From the NCBI GenBank assembly GCA_021186555.1, contig JAJKFL010000005.1:23624635-23688634 (forward strand): a stretch of DNA of 64,000 nucleotides. The letters run 5' to 3'. Both the position numbers and the translations under genes were made by a program. This DNA comes from Reticulitermes speratus (Eukaryota; Arthropoda; Insecta; Blattodea; Rhinotermitidae). Shown here one piece after another: positions 52,791 through 64,000 of the stretch; position 1 is the first letter of the stretch, and the number at the start of each line of letters is the position of its first letter. The notes beneath the pieces were generated by a model. It had not been told where the DNA came from. It did no database searches and saw only the letters and a list, made by a program, of their open reading frames with translations.

Positions 52791-55700
52791 ATGTTATCAT
52801 ATGAGGCTCGCTGGATCACAGGTTATTTAAAACAATACATGCGTTGAATTATCTGCTTAATTTTGGATGTGGTGTTTCTTATTTTATTTGATATTCCCAA
52901 GGGTACAAATTACATAGCGTCGATAGAAAGATACTTAGGAATAATGAATTAAATAGGGCGTGGAGATAAGGGGCCGGGAGCTATATTAATGCATTATCTC
53001 CACATTTTTCCAAAGGGACTGAGTAAACCCGTAAACACTCTGCAAGAATAGTCGAAATCGGTGCTGAATATCAAATCCGGGACGCCGTAACGACGAGGAA
53101 GGAATCTAAAATCGACGCTGCGACGTACGAAAACTATGAGAATATGACCATGCAAAGCACATCGGAAATGGTGTAAGAGGAAGTTACAGCGTTCATACGC
53201 ATGGTAGCCCACTCCACAAAATATCTTCCAGTAGATCTGAAGAAAGCACAAGAACACCTGCGTAAACACACGAGTTCCTGGCAGACAGTCAAACTGAATA
53301 CATTCGCAACCAAAGGAAAGAGACGTTAGTCCTGATCCAACCTGCTTGATATGTCAAAAGACTAAAGCACAATAAAAAATACCCTTTAAGATAACAAAGC
53401 GGTATCCTGTTATTTATTGTCTTAAGTCGTTTCTGAGTATTGTTGTAGGCTTGAATTTGATGCCACGTCCTACTGGAGCGGCAGTGTTGCTGACCAACGA
53501 ATAATGAGCGTAGCAAGGTATTTAGACACACAGACATGTGGATAACGAAGAAAAGTAAAAATATTAGTATGTGATTCTAGTCCTTAGGCTTTAGCCGTTG
53601 GCATTAAATGCATCGGATAGGCTTTCAGGATCAGGCAGCGAAGAGGAACAAGATTTTTCGACGTTTAGTAAAGTTTTGACCTGCCAAATACAGAGTAAAT
53701 TAATATGCCGGTTAGGGAGATCTTACCATATTGTGTAGCACTATCGTCTGTCTGTCAGCCAGTCAGACTGTCACCTCCTACTCACTACTTACTGTCAGAT
53801 GTATAGGTGTTCCTCGATATCCGCCAGATTCATTCACCCTGAAGATGGCAACTGTCATTTTTTGCGGAAATGGGAAATCTTCATTGCTCTGTATGGACTA
53901 ATCCCGAAAAAGAGTCAACGCATCAGCTGTTTAATTTACGAGGTGTATAAATGTGTTGCTTTCCATTTTCTTCCCTTTGTCGGCATGAATATATCATACT
54001 GATCACGAAACTGATTAACCATAAAATTTGCATTGAGCATAGGCTAGGTTACGCGTCTTTTTAAAAATGTTATACATTATAATGAAGTTTGTATTTAGGT
54101 GTATAAGTTGTGCTAAATATCTAACAACTCTTCAGATCGGTCCTAGAATTCAACTAAACAAGGCGTACCGAGAGATAGTTTAGGTAAGTTCCCCCATGTC
54201 TTGTCCTCAATGACTGCGACAATTTGACACTTCTACCATTATAAAACTTCCGTACATGTTCCACTTCTTGGAATACTTGACAAGTTTCAATCCGATTTTA
54301 CTTTAAATGATACAGAGGAATGATAGTAATATTAAGCCTAAATTATACAAATTTTATTTTAGATCCTTAATTATTAATTAACACTATGAAAAACATTCCT
54401 TTCTAAAAAGCTGATAATAGTATACTATTTTAAAAATTGTCTCGCTTCATTGATGTCTTCATAATATTTATTTACTGGCCCCTATCCAGACCCAAATGGA
54501 ACACATGCATATCCTCACATTATGCTTTGCTAAAATTCACTTTAATATTATTTTCCCATCCAGGCCTGAACTTTCAGCGTAGAATATGCTTTTTAGGTTT
54601 TGCGACTAAAATACTGTATGCATGTCTAATCTCCTCCATGCGTGGTACCCATCTCGCCCATCTCGTCCTCTTTGTTTTGAGCACCCTAATAAATATCTGG
54701 TGAGAAGAAAAAACCCATGAAATTTGTCATGCACTTTATCAACCCTCCCCTTTCATCCTTTTTCTCAACTCGTAAGCCAGGTAAAATTATGCCTTCCTAT
54801 TTTTAGTCCTTGCGCTTCTAGATAGGACAAGGGAAGAAAAATATAACTACATTAGTACCAAATATCAGTGATAGACCAACAATGATCTCGTGGCGCCATT
54901 ACTCCAGATCCCTAGACCATTCGGGAAGTGCCCCTTTCAATTCACAGCCGAGACACTGTGTACCCTGACTGAGGCATTTCGTGGCTTTCATCGGTACATG
55001 CAGGCAAATTTCGAGTTAATACATCGGTTACGCCAGACCGTTTTTTTTAATCCTTTGCGGTTCAGCATTCACCTGTCATCCTAACATTCAATGTTATACG
55101 TATATTATGAGACAATGACATCGTCGTAAATGAAAGCACAAACAAATAGACAGAAAGGGTCTCTGTGTAGCGTGGTGAAGTTTTCATTTAGTTTTTGCAA
55201 AATAGTGTTACTGTATCAAAAATAAAATACAGTAATTATAGACAAAGTTGGTGCAATATTTAAAAGAAACATTTAAACTTACACGCTGTAAATTTCCTTC
55301 GCTGTTTTATACGTATGAAATGCCCTCCTCGCAGTTCTATGCCTCTCCTCATTGCTTCGTAACAGACAAACGTGACAGTGTCACAAACTTGATCAATTCC
55401 GTAAAGGAAAACATTGCTTATTACTAATAAGCGAGGCCTAAGATTGCGGTCTTCTCGGAAGTGATGCCATTCAGTCTGGTACAGCGACATAAATATTTCT
55501 AGTGTGCCCTCATTTTGACAAATTTAGATAAATACTTCTGTAATCTGAATTGCTGGTATTCGAAAAATTTGAACTTCATGTTTTGTGTAAGTCTACATTT
55601 CTTTTCTGAGCTACCGTGTACAGCAGTCCTCAAATTTTAGGCGCCAGTAGTATGACAGTCGAGCAATTTGATTCAAGCGACAATGTTTTGTAACGTACTA

Positions 55701-56214
55701 CACCGGACTTACCTTCCGGTCGATCCACACTGGATGAAGGAATCTCAGGGTCGTTAAGGGTTTGTTTTGGGTTCTTTCGAAAACCTGGGCCGGGTTCACA
55801 AAATGGAATTTATTAAATAATACGATGGGTATCACACAATTATCATGATCTCCGTCTTGTGGGCTTAGACTTCTGAGTCCGCACACTGACAGGTTTAGAA
55901 TTAGACCACCACGGGTTTCAACAAAACAATGCCAGGCAGAGAGGAACACCCTGACGGCACCGCGAGCAGTCTCACCCCTAACAGAATACCAAATATCAAC
56001 GAAGTAGTTTCTTCTCTCCCCCAGAACTCAATAATGCCCATACTAATAATAAATACCCTCTCGCCTCGGCGTGCAACCCCTATCTCCCCTTTAAGTGCCT
56101 CCCCTCTCCAAGTTCGAATAACTTTCCCCGGTCAGTCATTGGTCACAAAAACACGTAACTGCGGACGTGACATTACAATACTTTGCAAGATTAACTTCCC
56201 GAAGGGAAGAATTT
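52791..56214. other. AT-rich non-coding DNA
   Basis: No supported gene. The plus-strand stretch at about 54540-54710 (frame with ISSMRGTHLAHLVLF) recalls tails seen in insect repeats, but I cannot name a family. The minus frame 55698-55949 shows no recognised domain. Confidence 0.4.
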
Positions 56215-56217
56215 TAA

Positions 56218-56760
56218 AGCCAGGATTAGACGGCGCGTGGCTCGTCCAGTGACGTGACGTCACTTGCTCGGCCAACAGATCGGAACAGAAAAGACAATCT
56301 GGCTACACGACGAGGCGCAGCTCGGCAAATGGCGGACCAGCGGCCTTGCTCGGGTAGGTTCGGCTCGGCTTGTGGAATAAGTCGTGTTGTTCTATGAACT
56401 TAAAAATGTCCTCGTTTGACCACTCCATTCTAGCCAATACCAATTGTGGGACAGAAAGTTTCACTCTTCGCGCACCCCGACAGCAGAAAACAAAGACCAG
56501 ACCTAAGTGTATACAGGCTTGGACGAGACTGGCTTGGCGCGTAGACTGCAAGCGCCGTGTAGCCGCAAAAGCTGCCCGCGCCGAGTCCCTTTGAGGATCG
56601 TGAAAAAACCGCTTCTGAGGCGATCCAACGAGCCTCGCTCCACCAATCACACGCCGCGCCGAGCCAGGTCGGTTACACGGCGCGTTTGAATACGATTCTT
56701 TGTCAATTACGTCAGTTATGACGTAAAACGAGCCGAGCCACGCGCCATCTAATCCCGGCT
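56218..56760. mobile_element. PIF/Harbinger-like short DNA transposon (MITE-type)
   Basis: A 543-bp GC-rich element with terminal inverted repeats: left AGCCAGGATTAGACGGCGCG, and right, reverse-complemented, AGCCGGGATTAGATGGCGCG, both continuing TGGCTCG. TAA is duplicated at 56215-56217 and 56761-56763. A 3-bp TWA duplication is the hallmark of PIF/Harbinger. Subterminal TGACGTGACGTCA and TACGTCAGTTATGACGTA palindromes lie inside both ends. There is no transposase; a short minus-strand frame is described separately. Its composition differs sharply from the flanks. Confidence 0.82.
56303..56428 (-). pseudogene. MADF-like N-terminal remnant inside the Harbinger-like element
   Basis: The frame starts MEWSNEDIFKFIEQHDLF, which resembles the first helix of MADF domains (W..E....FIE pattern), then continues with unrelated residues to 56303. 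PIF/Harbinger elements often encode a Myb/MADF DNA-binding protein beside the transposase, so this may be the stub left in an internally deleted copy. The match is short. Confidence 0.4.
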
Positions 56761-56763
56761 TAA

Positions 56764-58624
56764 GTATAAGAGGGGACGGACACCTGTTCACCCTCCGGCT
56801 AAAACACAAATTAATATTCAGGTAGGCGACAGGAACGGTCCGTTATAGTACCCATTTTTAGTCTAGGTAGGGATACCGACTACCTTGAGCGAGGTTTTCG
56901 TCAGTCCTCCAGACAAACGCCGGAAAAGTTCCTTAAATTAAGCAAAGACCGCATCCTTCTTATCCCTTCCAATTCAATATCCTTGTATTACTCGACGTCC
57001 ATAAAGTTTGAATTACTGCAGCTTCGATAAATAAACTGCAAGTAGCAACATTAACTGCACTGACAATAATAGATGTCATGCATAAATTACAAATTTCTTT
57101 CTTATGTAATAACCCAAGTAACCCACTTTAGCCTTCTTGTTAATATTGTACAAGTTCAGCAACGCCCGTGACCGGGAATCGAATACAGTCTCTCTACTAA
57201 CTCATACAGTTTTGAGAACGACTTTCTTTAACTGTAACTTTGGTAGCTATATAAACTTACATGAATATATTGTATCAAGAACGCTCGAATTGTCACTCAG
57301 CAAGCTAATAAAACAGAACTGACCTCCTGAGAGATTTCCAAATGCATAATTGGTAACTAAAGTAGATCCTAATTAAATTAGAAGAGTTGTGTTGTGTAGG
57401 CTACCGTAATCTCTTGAGACCCAACTTCGTGGATTCAAATACTGTGTGCCGTCAAGGGCCTGACGCAACTAAACCAGCGAACAATGAAAATTCTGCAGTC
57501 AGAATTTCTAAAAGTTGGCCGCTTGGGGGTTCCACAGTGTAATCACAGCAATGAGGCGAGTGGGTGTAGAAGAGATTATTGTGAGAGAGAAAATCGATGT
57601 ATAGCGGAATTTAAAATAAAAACTACTTTTCAATTAAAATTGGGGAATGAGATTTATTCTCCCTCTTTGCTTCAAGGATGGGCTAGATATCTGTTCCGTT
57701 TTCAGTCCATCGTTAAAGAGGTCTCGTAATACTTCCTTTCCTTCAGAGACAGCGATTTAAAATGAATTCTTCTGGCCACTTGTTTGACTTTGCTTTACTT
57801 TTCTTTTCGAATTTCTTTTGTCTCTTGCAAAAAATATATACAAATCTTCCTTAAAATCACATGTGTGTGATTTCTTCAATTGAAAAAAACACGCATGGAA
57901 AAACGAAAATAAATACAATCAAGATTTTGATAGGAGAGTCGTGAGTGATAAGATCATAACAAGATTCTAAGCTTCAGTATTAAGATAATGTTAAAATGAG
58001 TCCATTCATGGAGGAGGATAAGACTTCTCTTCTCACCATCACGCCTCCAGTTCGACCCCATCTTCCACCCATTCCTCTATCCAGTATTTACCCAGGGCCC
58101 GTTCTTCTGCAGCAAAGCCACCAGGGCCTGGCGCTAACCAATCACTTTCTTGTATGTCGAAGATTAAGAAAACTGGAGTTATACCGTTAGTTACTGTTAC
58201 AACTTTGACATTTCCCAGTACAAATTATACGTAACCAGGAGCACTTCTTAGCCTACCAAGCTGCCTTTCAAAAACTTTCCAAACCTACGACGTGTGTATT
58301 GAGTAAAACTGTTATTTTATATTTTCCCTCAAGAACTATAGGGTACAAGATTGATGAGTGGAAGGGTTATCTGTGCAAATCATAGCGGCGAGCCAGAATT
58401 TGCAATTTTCCCACTAAAATTTTGAGAGGTTTTATATTAATCCTCCAATAAAGAGGATGTAACAGCAAAGACTGGATTTAACCATCTGGGAACTAATACC
58501 GACACCGAACGTTAAATTGCATACTGAAGTCTCTCCATATAAATGGTTCAAAGAAACTGGAAAAAGATCTCGGACTTGAGAGTTTTTAATTAGTTAGATA
58601 TTAAGCTATCGCAGAACAAATTAC
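56764..58624. other. AT-rich non-coding DNA
   Basis: No supported gene. The plus frames at 57484-57729 and 57996-58190 are short and unrecognised. Pyrimidine-rich and proline-coding bias around 58010-58130 is noted only. Confidence 0.4.
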
Positions 58625-59040
58625 GGCCGATCCCAGTGGCCGCGCGGTCTAAGGCGTAGGTCTCCGGCCCCTCGCTTACTGGGATTGTGGGTTCGAATCC
58701 CGCCTAGGGCATGGATGTTTGTGATGTGTTTGTTGTAAGGATGTTAGCATGGAACGTAAAGTGAAAAGAAGGACGAAAGGATTTAAACAGTACAAAAATG
58801 GATCAAAGGGGGGAAAAAAACCCCCGGACAGGCAAAAAAAAAAATCCCGCCGAAGGCATGGATGTCTGTCTCTTGTGAGTGTTGTGTGTTGTCAGGTAGA
58901 GGTTTCTGCGACGGGCTGGTCCCTCGTCCAGAGAAGTCCTACCGAGTGTGGTGTGTCACAAAATGTGATCGTGAAGCCTCGAAAAATGAAGCGGCCTAGG
59001 CCCCCAAGGGGCTGTCGAGCCATTGGGGGAAAAAAATTCG
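58625..59040 (+). mobile_element. tRNA-derived SINE (family 3), probably interrupted
   Basis: The head GGCCGATCCCAGTGGCCGCG has A box GTGGCCGCGCGGTCTAAGGC and B box GTGGGTTCGAATCCCGCC. After this the phrase ATCCCGCC..GGCATGGATGT occurs twice (about 58696 and 58846), about 150 bp apart, so a segment was inserted or duplicated. The 3' part GCGGCCTAGGCCCCCAAGGG and the A-rich end at 59030-59037 close the element. Confidence 0.7.
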
Positions 59041-60308
59041 ACTGCATTATCAAAGTATAATTATTTTAATAATTTTGAATAATTTTAAAAATATACTGAG
59101 CAATTTAATATGATAATACTTGACACGAATGGAAAATGTACATTTAAGTTCTCAGTTGCCACTTAATAAAAATGCATGTAGCTTTAAGCGTTTTGTCTTC
59201 ATATGATTTGTTGCTGTAGCCTGACGATGGATAATGAGATCAAAACCGAAACATGTAGCTGTCTTCTTTGTGACGATGAAATAATATCCCATACGAATGT
59301 AAGTACTTTAAACTATGCTGATCCTTACAGCCAAGCATTGGACCAATTACGGATGTATGGCTGAATATTTGGACATAAACCTTGTGTTCTTTAAATATAT
59401 ATTTATTTGCAACATTCATGCTTTAAAGTGCCTTGTCTATTAAAATAGGCCTATATATTCATGGAAAATGTGTGGGTTTACACACTGTACAGTGTGAGGA
59501 GGCTGGTACAGGTCTGCGAGCGATAATTATGGATGAGCGATAGTGTATTGCTAACGTATTCCTGTTTATTCACAACGAGTAAACTTTCGTGTGAATTGGA
59601 TTTATGACACGTTCGCACCTGCCATGCATATTTTGTGTTACTTCTAGTTACCCAGTTAAACGTACTAGATCATTTGAAAATTGAAAGAAAAAGAGAAGGA
59701 AGATTTTCTGGTTAATGCCAATTTGGAAAAATAATTTGGTGGCCTTTAAAGCAAGGGTATTAATTTTGATGAATTTAAATCCGGAAGAGTGCATGAAAAG
59801 AATGCAGTAGCAGTAGCAGCTTGGAATTTGGGAACCACCTGAGCACTTGCTTGAAGACAGATTGAAACCTATGTCGTGATGGCGGGTGGTTTAAATTACA
59901 TAAGATATACTTGTAAAATACAGTGATATATCAATTACGTGACAAACTAAGAGCACACTTCTTATGTGCTACAATTCTTTTCATTGTGTTCTAATTGAAA
60001 TAAATATAGGTCAGTGCTGAAAAGAAATTTCTTTTCCTTGGCAGTGTTCAGTGCACCATGTACCCTCTCGATTTAGCCCAGCATATGTGTTTGCCCGGTA
60101 ATTGACAGAAAGAAAGTGCTTTTCTACACAACGCCCCGGGATTGCGGAAAAATCTCCTTTATGGAAGATTCCCAGGCTGCCTCCAATTTTCCTTATTGTG
60201 AGACAACGTATACATGAAGATGATTATGGAGCACTTGTGGAATGATAAAAGAAAAGAAAAGTACTCATAGAAAAACCTCTCCCAGTGCTGCTTCGTCCAT
60301 CACACCAC
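59041..60308. other. AT-rich non-coding DNA
   Basis: No gene. A stretch near 59219-59260 (CCTGACGATGGATAATGAG then AAAACCGAAACATGTAG) looks like the stem-loop phrase found at 3' ends of some arthropod retroelements; the family cannot be named. Confidence 0.35.
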
Positions 60309-61038
60309 GGAGGTGTTCTAATATGTGTACTTGTATTTACTGTATGTATTTTGTTTTGTATGTGTATGGGTGTTTTTGTAAGGTGTGGATGTATTTGTAA
60401 GGTGTGGATATTTTTGCAAGGTGTGGATGTTTTTGTAAGGTGTGGATGCTTTTGTAAGGAGTGGATGCTTTTGTAAGGTGTGGATGTTTTTGTAATGTGT
60501 GTACGGTGTTCTAATGTGTGTACTTGTATTTACTGTATGTATTTTGTTTTGTATGTGTATGGGTGTTTTTGTAAGGTGTGTACGGTGTTCTAATATGTGT
60601 ACTTGTATTTACTGTATGTATTTTGTTTTGTATGTGTATGGGTGTTTTTGTAAGGTGTGGATGTTTTTGTAATGTGTGTACGGTGTTCTAATATGTGTAC
60701 TTGTATTTACTGTATGTATTTTGTTTTGTATGTGTATGGGTGTTTTTGTAAGGTGTGGATGTATTTGTAAGGTGTGGATGTTTTTGTAAGGTGTGGATGC
60801 TTTTGTAAGGAATGGATGCTTTTGTAAGGTGTGGATGTTTTTGTAATGTGTGTACGGTGTTCTAATATGTGTACTTGTATTTACTGTATGTATTTTGTTT
60901 TGTAATTGTGTATAGTTTGTTTTGTATTGTTGTTTTTATGTATATTTATATGTCCATTTGTATTGTGTGTACTAGTGTAAGGACTACTGCCACCGGGTGA
61001 AAACCTAATTGCAGTAAAATAATAATAATAATAATAAT
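60309..61038 (+). mobile_element. 3' UTR copy of the CR1/L2-like LINE (minisatellite plus AAT tail)
   Basis: Reverse-complement counterpart of 105-640. It begins in the hierarchical minisatellite: blocks GTGTTCTAATATGTGTAC then TGTATGTATTTTG recur about five times, with 16-bp GTAAGGTGTGGATG-type units between them. It then carries the unique 3' end (TATATGTCCATTTG, GTAAGGACTACTGCCACC) and finishes in (AAT)n at about 61017-61038. No coding sequence is included, so this is an extremely 5'-truncated insertion. Confidence 0.92.
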
Positions 61039-61046
61039 GTCTCACA

Positions 61047-61120
61047 GGTACTGGCCTGGGATTGAACACGGTCCTCCGCGGTGAGAGACCGCTGACTAAC
61101 CGCTTAAGCCATGACACGGA
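61047..61120 (-). pseudogene. tRNA-Glu(CUC)-like sequence (pseudo-tRNA or SINE head)
   Basis: On minus: A-box region TGGCTTAAGCGGTTAGTC, anticodon loop CTCTCAC within GCGGTCTCTCACCGCGG, and B box GTGTTCAATCCC. This follows the pattern of tRNA-Glu with anticodon CUC. The 3' strand does not close the acceptor stem well and no CCA-like context is evident, so it is a pseudogene or SINE head and not an active tRNA gene. It directly abuts the LINE tail at 61038. Confidence 0.55.
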
Positions 61121-62782
61121 AAAATTAATACAGTATATATCCCAGTTCCTACCCCACGGAGAACACATTCCATGTCCATTATAAAGGGCCAAGCCTTTAT
61201 TACCTTACAGAGAAACAGAATTGCTCTTAGCTGTGAAAATTGAAAATCACAAATATACTCGGCGGGAAAAATTCAAAGTTCTTTAATGTTGCAGCAGGTG
61301 ATAAACATTTGTACCACTTGGATTTAAAGGGTTAATTGGCTGAAGGTATATGAGACTTGAGTTTTTCAAGACATTGTCTATGCAGAACACTGTATTCTGA
61401 GATGTTATGCCGTCTAGCTTAATAGTTATATACCAAAGTTTGGGGGGAAACAGCTGCTTCCATTTTGAGAGCGGAAGATGTGGGAGTGGCAAAAGGTAGT
61501 TCTCTCTGGCGTGCTGTTTTAAATGAAGGAATAGCTATCTAGTTTTCATAACGGCAGTTAATTCTCTGAACAGCTACATTACTGCCAGCTTTAACGGAAT
61601 ACACTAACTACTGAAGGCAGGTAATTGAAACGTGATACAGACAGACGGGCACACAGTTGCGGCTCCTTTAGCAGGACTCCACAAGAACACAGTGTCTACT
61701 GAGTGCCTGTAAAGGAATGCTGCAATATGGGACAAAGGCGATGGGGCTTGATATTATTCACTGTGTCTTTCTCCTGTTGTCACCAGCTGAATATTCCAAT
61801 ATTCTGGTAACACTGACCTTATACAGGGCATACCGTATGAAACCAGCCAACACTGTAAATCATTTGTTTTATTCTTATTTTTATTTTTTCAAAGGTACCA
61901 AGAACGTCATAAACAAAGTGTAATTTCTTGTATTCCGATCTCCTTATATTAAAGGTAACCTTGAATTCAAATTTTTCAATAAACTTCCGTGTTCGTGGTT
62001 TGTTACAATCAGATCGCCTTACATTCGGTATAGCAGTATTTATGCTATTTTATATTCTTGATCCTCAATTTTAAGATTATTTTGCATTAAGGTCTTATAA
62101 TATTCATGTCATATTATATTCTGGTCGTCCTACATTTGAAATCACCGAATTTATATGATGAATATGTATTTGGTAAAAGAATAAGAAACGAAGCTGTCTG
62201 AAATAGGTCAGAAATTCCGTTTTAAAATGGGGACCGAATTCATTAAAGAACGTTAAATTCCTCACTAACGGAATGATGCCAAGGTATGTCGAAGAGGAGA
62301 GGTGAAGTTGGTATTCTCAGACCACTACGTACCTGGAGGCAACTAACGTATAGACAGACAGCCCGACTAAGCACATACTTGTCATAGTACAGCACCAGAC
62401 TATAAGGTATGGTGCCTATAAAGCGCTTTGCAAATTCTTCCTGCAAGAATTACCATCTTACCATACCTTCAACAGAATTGAAGCACCTATTCTGCTCATT
62501 AACAAACTTTATACTTCCATACTACAAATCTACATGCAGACTTTAGGCTAGGTTTTGTAACTTTATAATATCCCATTTGCCGCATTTACTCGCTAATTTT
62601 AAGTTCGATATATTTTCGTTTATGATAAAGATTGAGAACGTACGGACATACTTTTATTTAAAGTTCATATTTTCAAAATTTCAGTCTCCACGTTTTAAAT
62701 TCAGAACCCAGATGTAGATTAGGTACATATTTATGGCAGACAGAAAAATATTATTTTACAATTTACCACATTGCATATGTTT
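61121..62782. other. AT-rich non-coding DNA
   Basis: No gene or repeat could be supported. Confidence 0.5.
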
Positions 62783-63033
62783 GTGCTACGATTGGGTAGC
62801 GCCCCTGCTCCCTAGTCGGAAATTCTGGATTCAAATCGCGGCTCGGATGCCAGCCATTGTGTATGAGTGTTCCCGTGTTTCATCCAGTTATCTCTGGACA
62901 AATGCCAGACTTGTACCTGGAACTAGGACACAGTTGCTTCCTTCCACACCCTTTTGAACTCATTATTTGCCAATTATTCTAGCGCATGACCCAAGCTATG
63001 GGTAGCGTTTTTAAACAAGTCACGGGTAAATAA
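62783..63033 (+). mobile_element. tRNA-derived SINE, same family as 41459-41740 (diverged)
   Basis: Head GATTGGGTAGCGCCCCTGC with B box-like GGATTCAAATCGC. The spacing and words (CCTGCTCC, GATTC, CCAGC) match the SINE at 41459. The tail is AAATAAATAAACA. The core between them is diverged and no target duplication is clear. Confidence 0.6.
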
Positions 63034-64000
63034 ATAAACAATGGAGAACTGAGTATTCACAAAATTTTCTTATATTTTATTAAAGATAGCATCTACCGAA
63101 ATGTATTTAAAATACAAATAATATCTTTCATATAATAAACCAATGTTATTGTAGGATCGGGGGTTTTATTTTTTTTAAATTTGAAGTGCATTTTGGATTG
63201 CATGAAAATTAGAGGTTTATTTGACTGGCATGCGACGACTTTTAGTGTAGGACCCCCAATTCGAATTTGATAATTATCCATTACGTTGTTTTGGATGTTA
63301 TAAAACCGAAAAGATTATGATAAGGAAAGAGGAACATAATATTATGATACCGAATTCATTTTCCGCATTTGTGAATAGAATAAATAAATAATTAAACAAA
63401 ATTAAGTAAAATTAGATAAGGCCAAGTGCTGATTATTAATAACAGGAGAGATTCTCTTTGAACAGAATAAGATATTAACAATTTTTTAAAATTACACACT
63501 TTAATACCCCTGATGGCACCAAGGATTTTCATGGAAATATTCAATTTGGCTTATGCCTGTAAAATATATAATAAAATCTTAGTTTTTGGAAAGATCAAAT
63601 TTAACTTTTTATTTTATTATAAAGTCTTCTCGTATAAGGATTCACTAGTAAATATAACAAAATACAGATTTGAATGAAACATAAAATAGTTAAATTAATT
63701 ATTTGTGATACGGTGTAGGACCCCAATTCGATTAATTCAACTAGCTCTTGATAGGATCTAGTGGCTTGCTACTCTGAAGGCAGAAATAACCCTGCAAGTT
63801 CCCAAAATGCAGGAGTTTCTTAGCACATGGCCGACTGTAAGCTACGTAAGAAGGATTCTGCTAAGTGAAGTGAGATTTTGTGTAAATGTTAGAAAATATG
63901 GCGAAAGATACAGTTACGATTGCTACGGAATCTATTCTCAACAGGGTATGGTACTACAGTTTTATTAGAAATAAGGAAACACGAAGAAAAATGAGGGATG
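63034..64000. other. AT-rich non-coding DNA
   Basis: Nothing recognised. The phrase AGGACCCCCAATTCGA (63249) and AGGACCCCAATTCGAT (63717) occurs twice, about 470 bp apart, hinting at a small unrecognised duplicate. Confidence 0.45.

Noticed and set aside
55698-55949. Upstream nAChR exon
   Set aside because: The translated frame shows none of the conserved M1-M3 or Cys-loop residues and lacks convincing splice sites.
58625-58705. Active tRNA gene
   Set aside because: A and B boxes are present but the arms do not fold into a complete cloverleaf and the sequence continues into a SINE body.

Overview
The window is eukaryotic and most likely from an insect, plausibly a polyneopteran such as a cockroach or termite. 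Three things point there: the last coding exon of an insect-type nicotinic acetylcholine receptor beta1 subunit, insect-like 5' ends of 18S rRNA, and a dense mix of Jockey and CR1/L2-like LINEs, tRNA-derived SINEs and small DNA transposons. Only one host coding exon can be supported. The rest is mobile DNA, a large ribosomal-spacer-like repeat block and AT-rich non-coding DNA. The species call is inference.

Left flank (1-7468): a decayed Jockey-clade LINE on the minus strand (copy A). A second, 5'-truncated LINE (105-1540) sits nested in its 3' part, and a short element of unknown class (about 5117-5936) sits in its ORF1. A fragment of an old Ty3/gypsy LTR element follows on the plus strand.

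Centre (about 7469-32516): a 25-kb block that looks like the intergenic spacer (IGS) and external transcribed spacer (ETS) of ribosomal DNA, read on the minus strand, but without complete rRNA genes. About 21 kb is a divergent tandem array with a 76-bp unit in two subtypes. It is broken by three compound modules (14006-14914, 28621-29619, 31226-32239). Each module carries two antisense copies of the first ~170 nt of 18S rRNA, an ETS-like segment with a conserved CCGGGC...GCCCGG hairpin, and a tract of 51-bp repeats. A fourth, partial module without 18S sequence lies at 8258-9385 next to a Pol I-promoter-like CAATATAGGG. Higher-order marker units recur through the longest array.

Right flank of the block (32517-41254): Jockey copy B (minus, 3'-truncated at the array edge), a second copy of the unknown short element, a SINE-core piece, Jockey fragment C, the tail of a mariner transposase, and a TTAA-flanked element with piggyBac-like ends.

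Right third (41255-64000): AT-rich non-coding DNA holding at least four tRNA-derived SINEs (two with clear target-site duplications), a tRNA-Glu-like sequence, a PIF/Harbinger-like short element with a TAA duplication, a second copy of the nested LINE's minisatellite-rich 3' UTR, microsatellites, a G-quadruplex motif, and the nAChR beta1 terminal exon at 48051-48215 on the minus strand. Its upstream exons were not recognised in the window. The many 60-150-aa reading frames inside the 76-bp arrays are by-products of the repeat period (3 x 76 = 228 nt) and are not annotated as genes.
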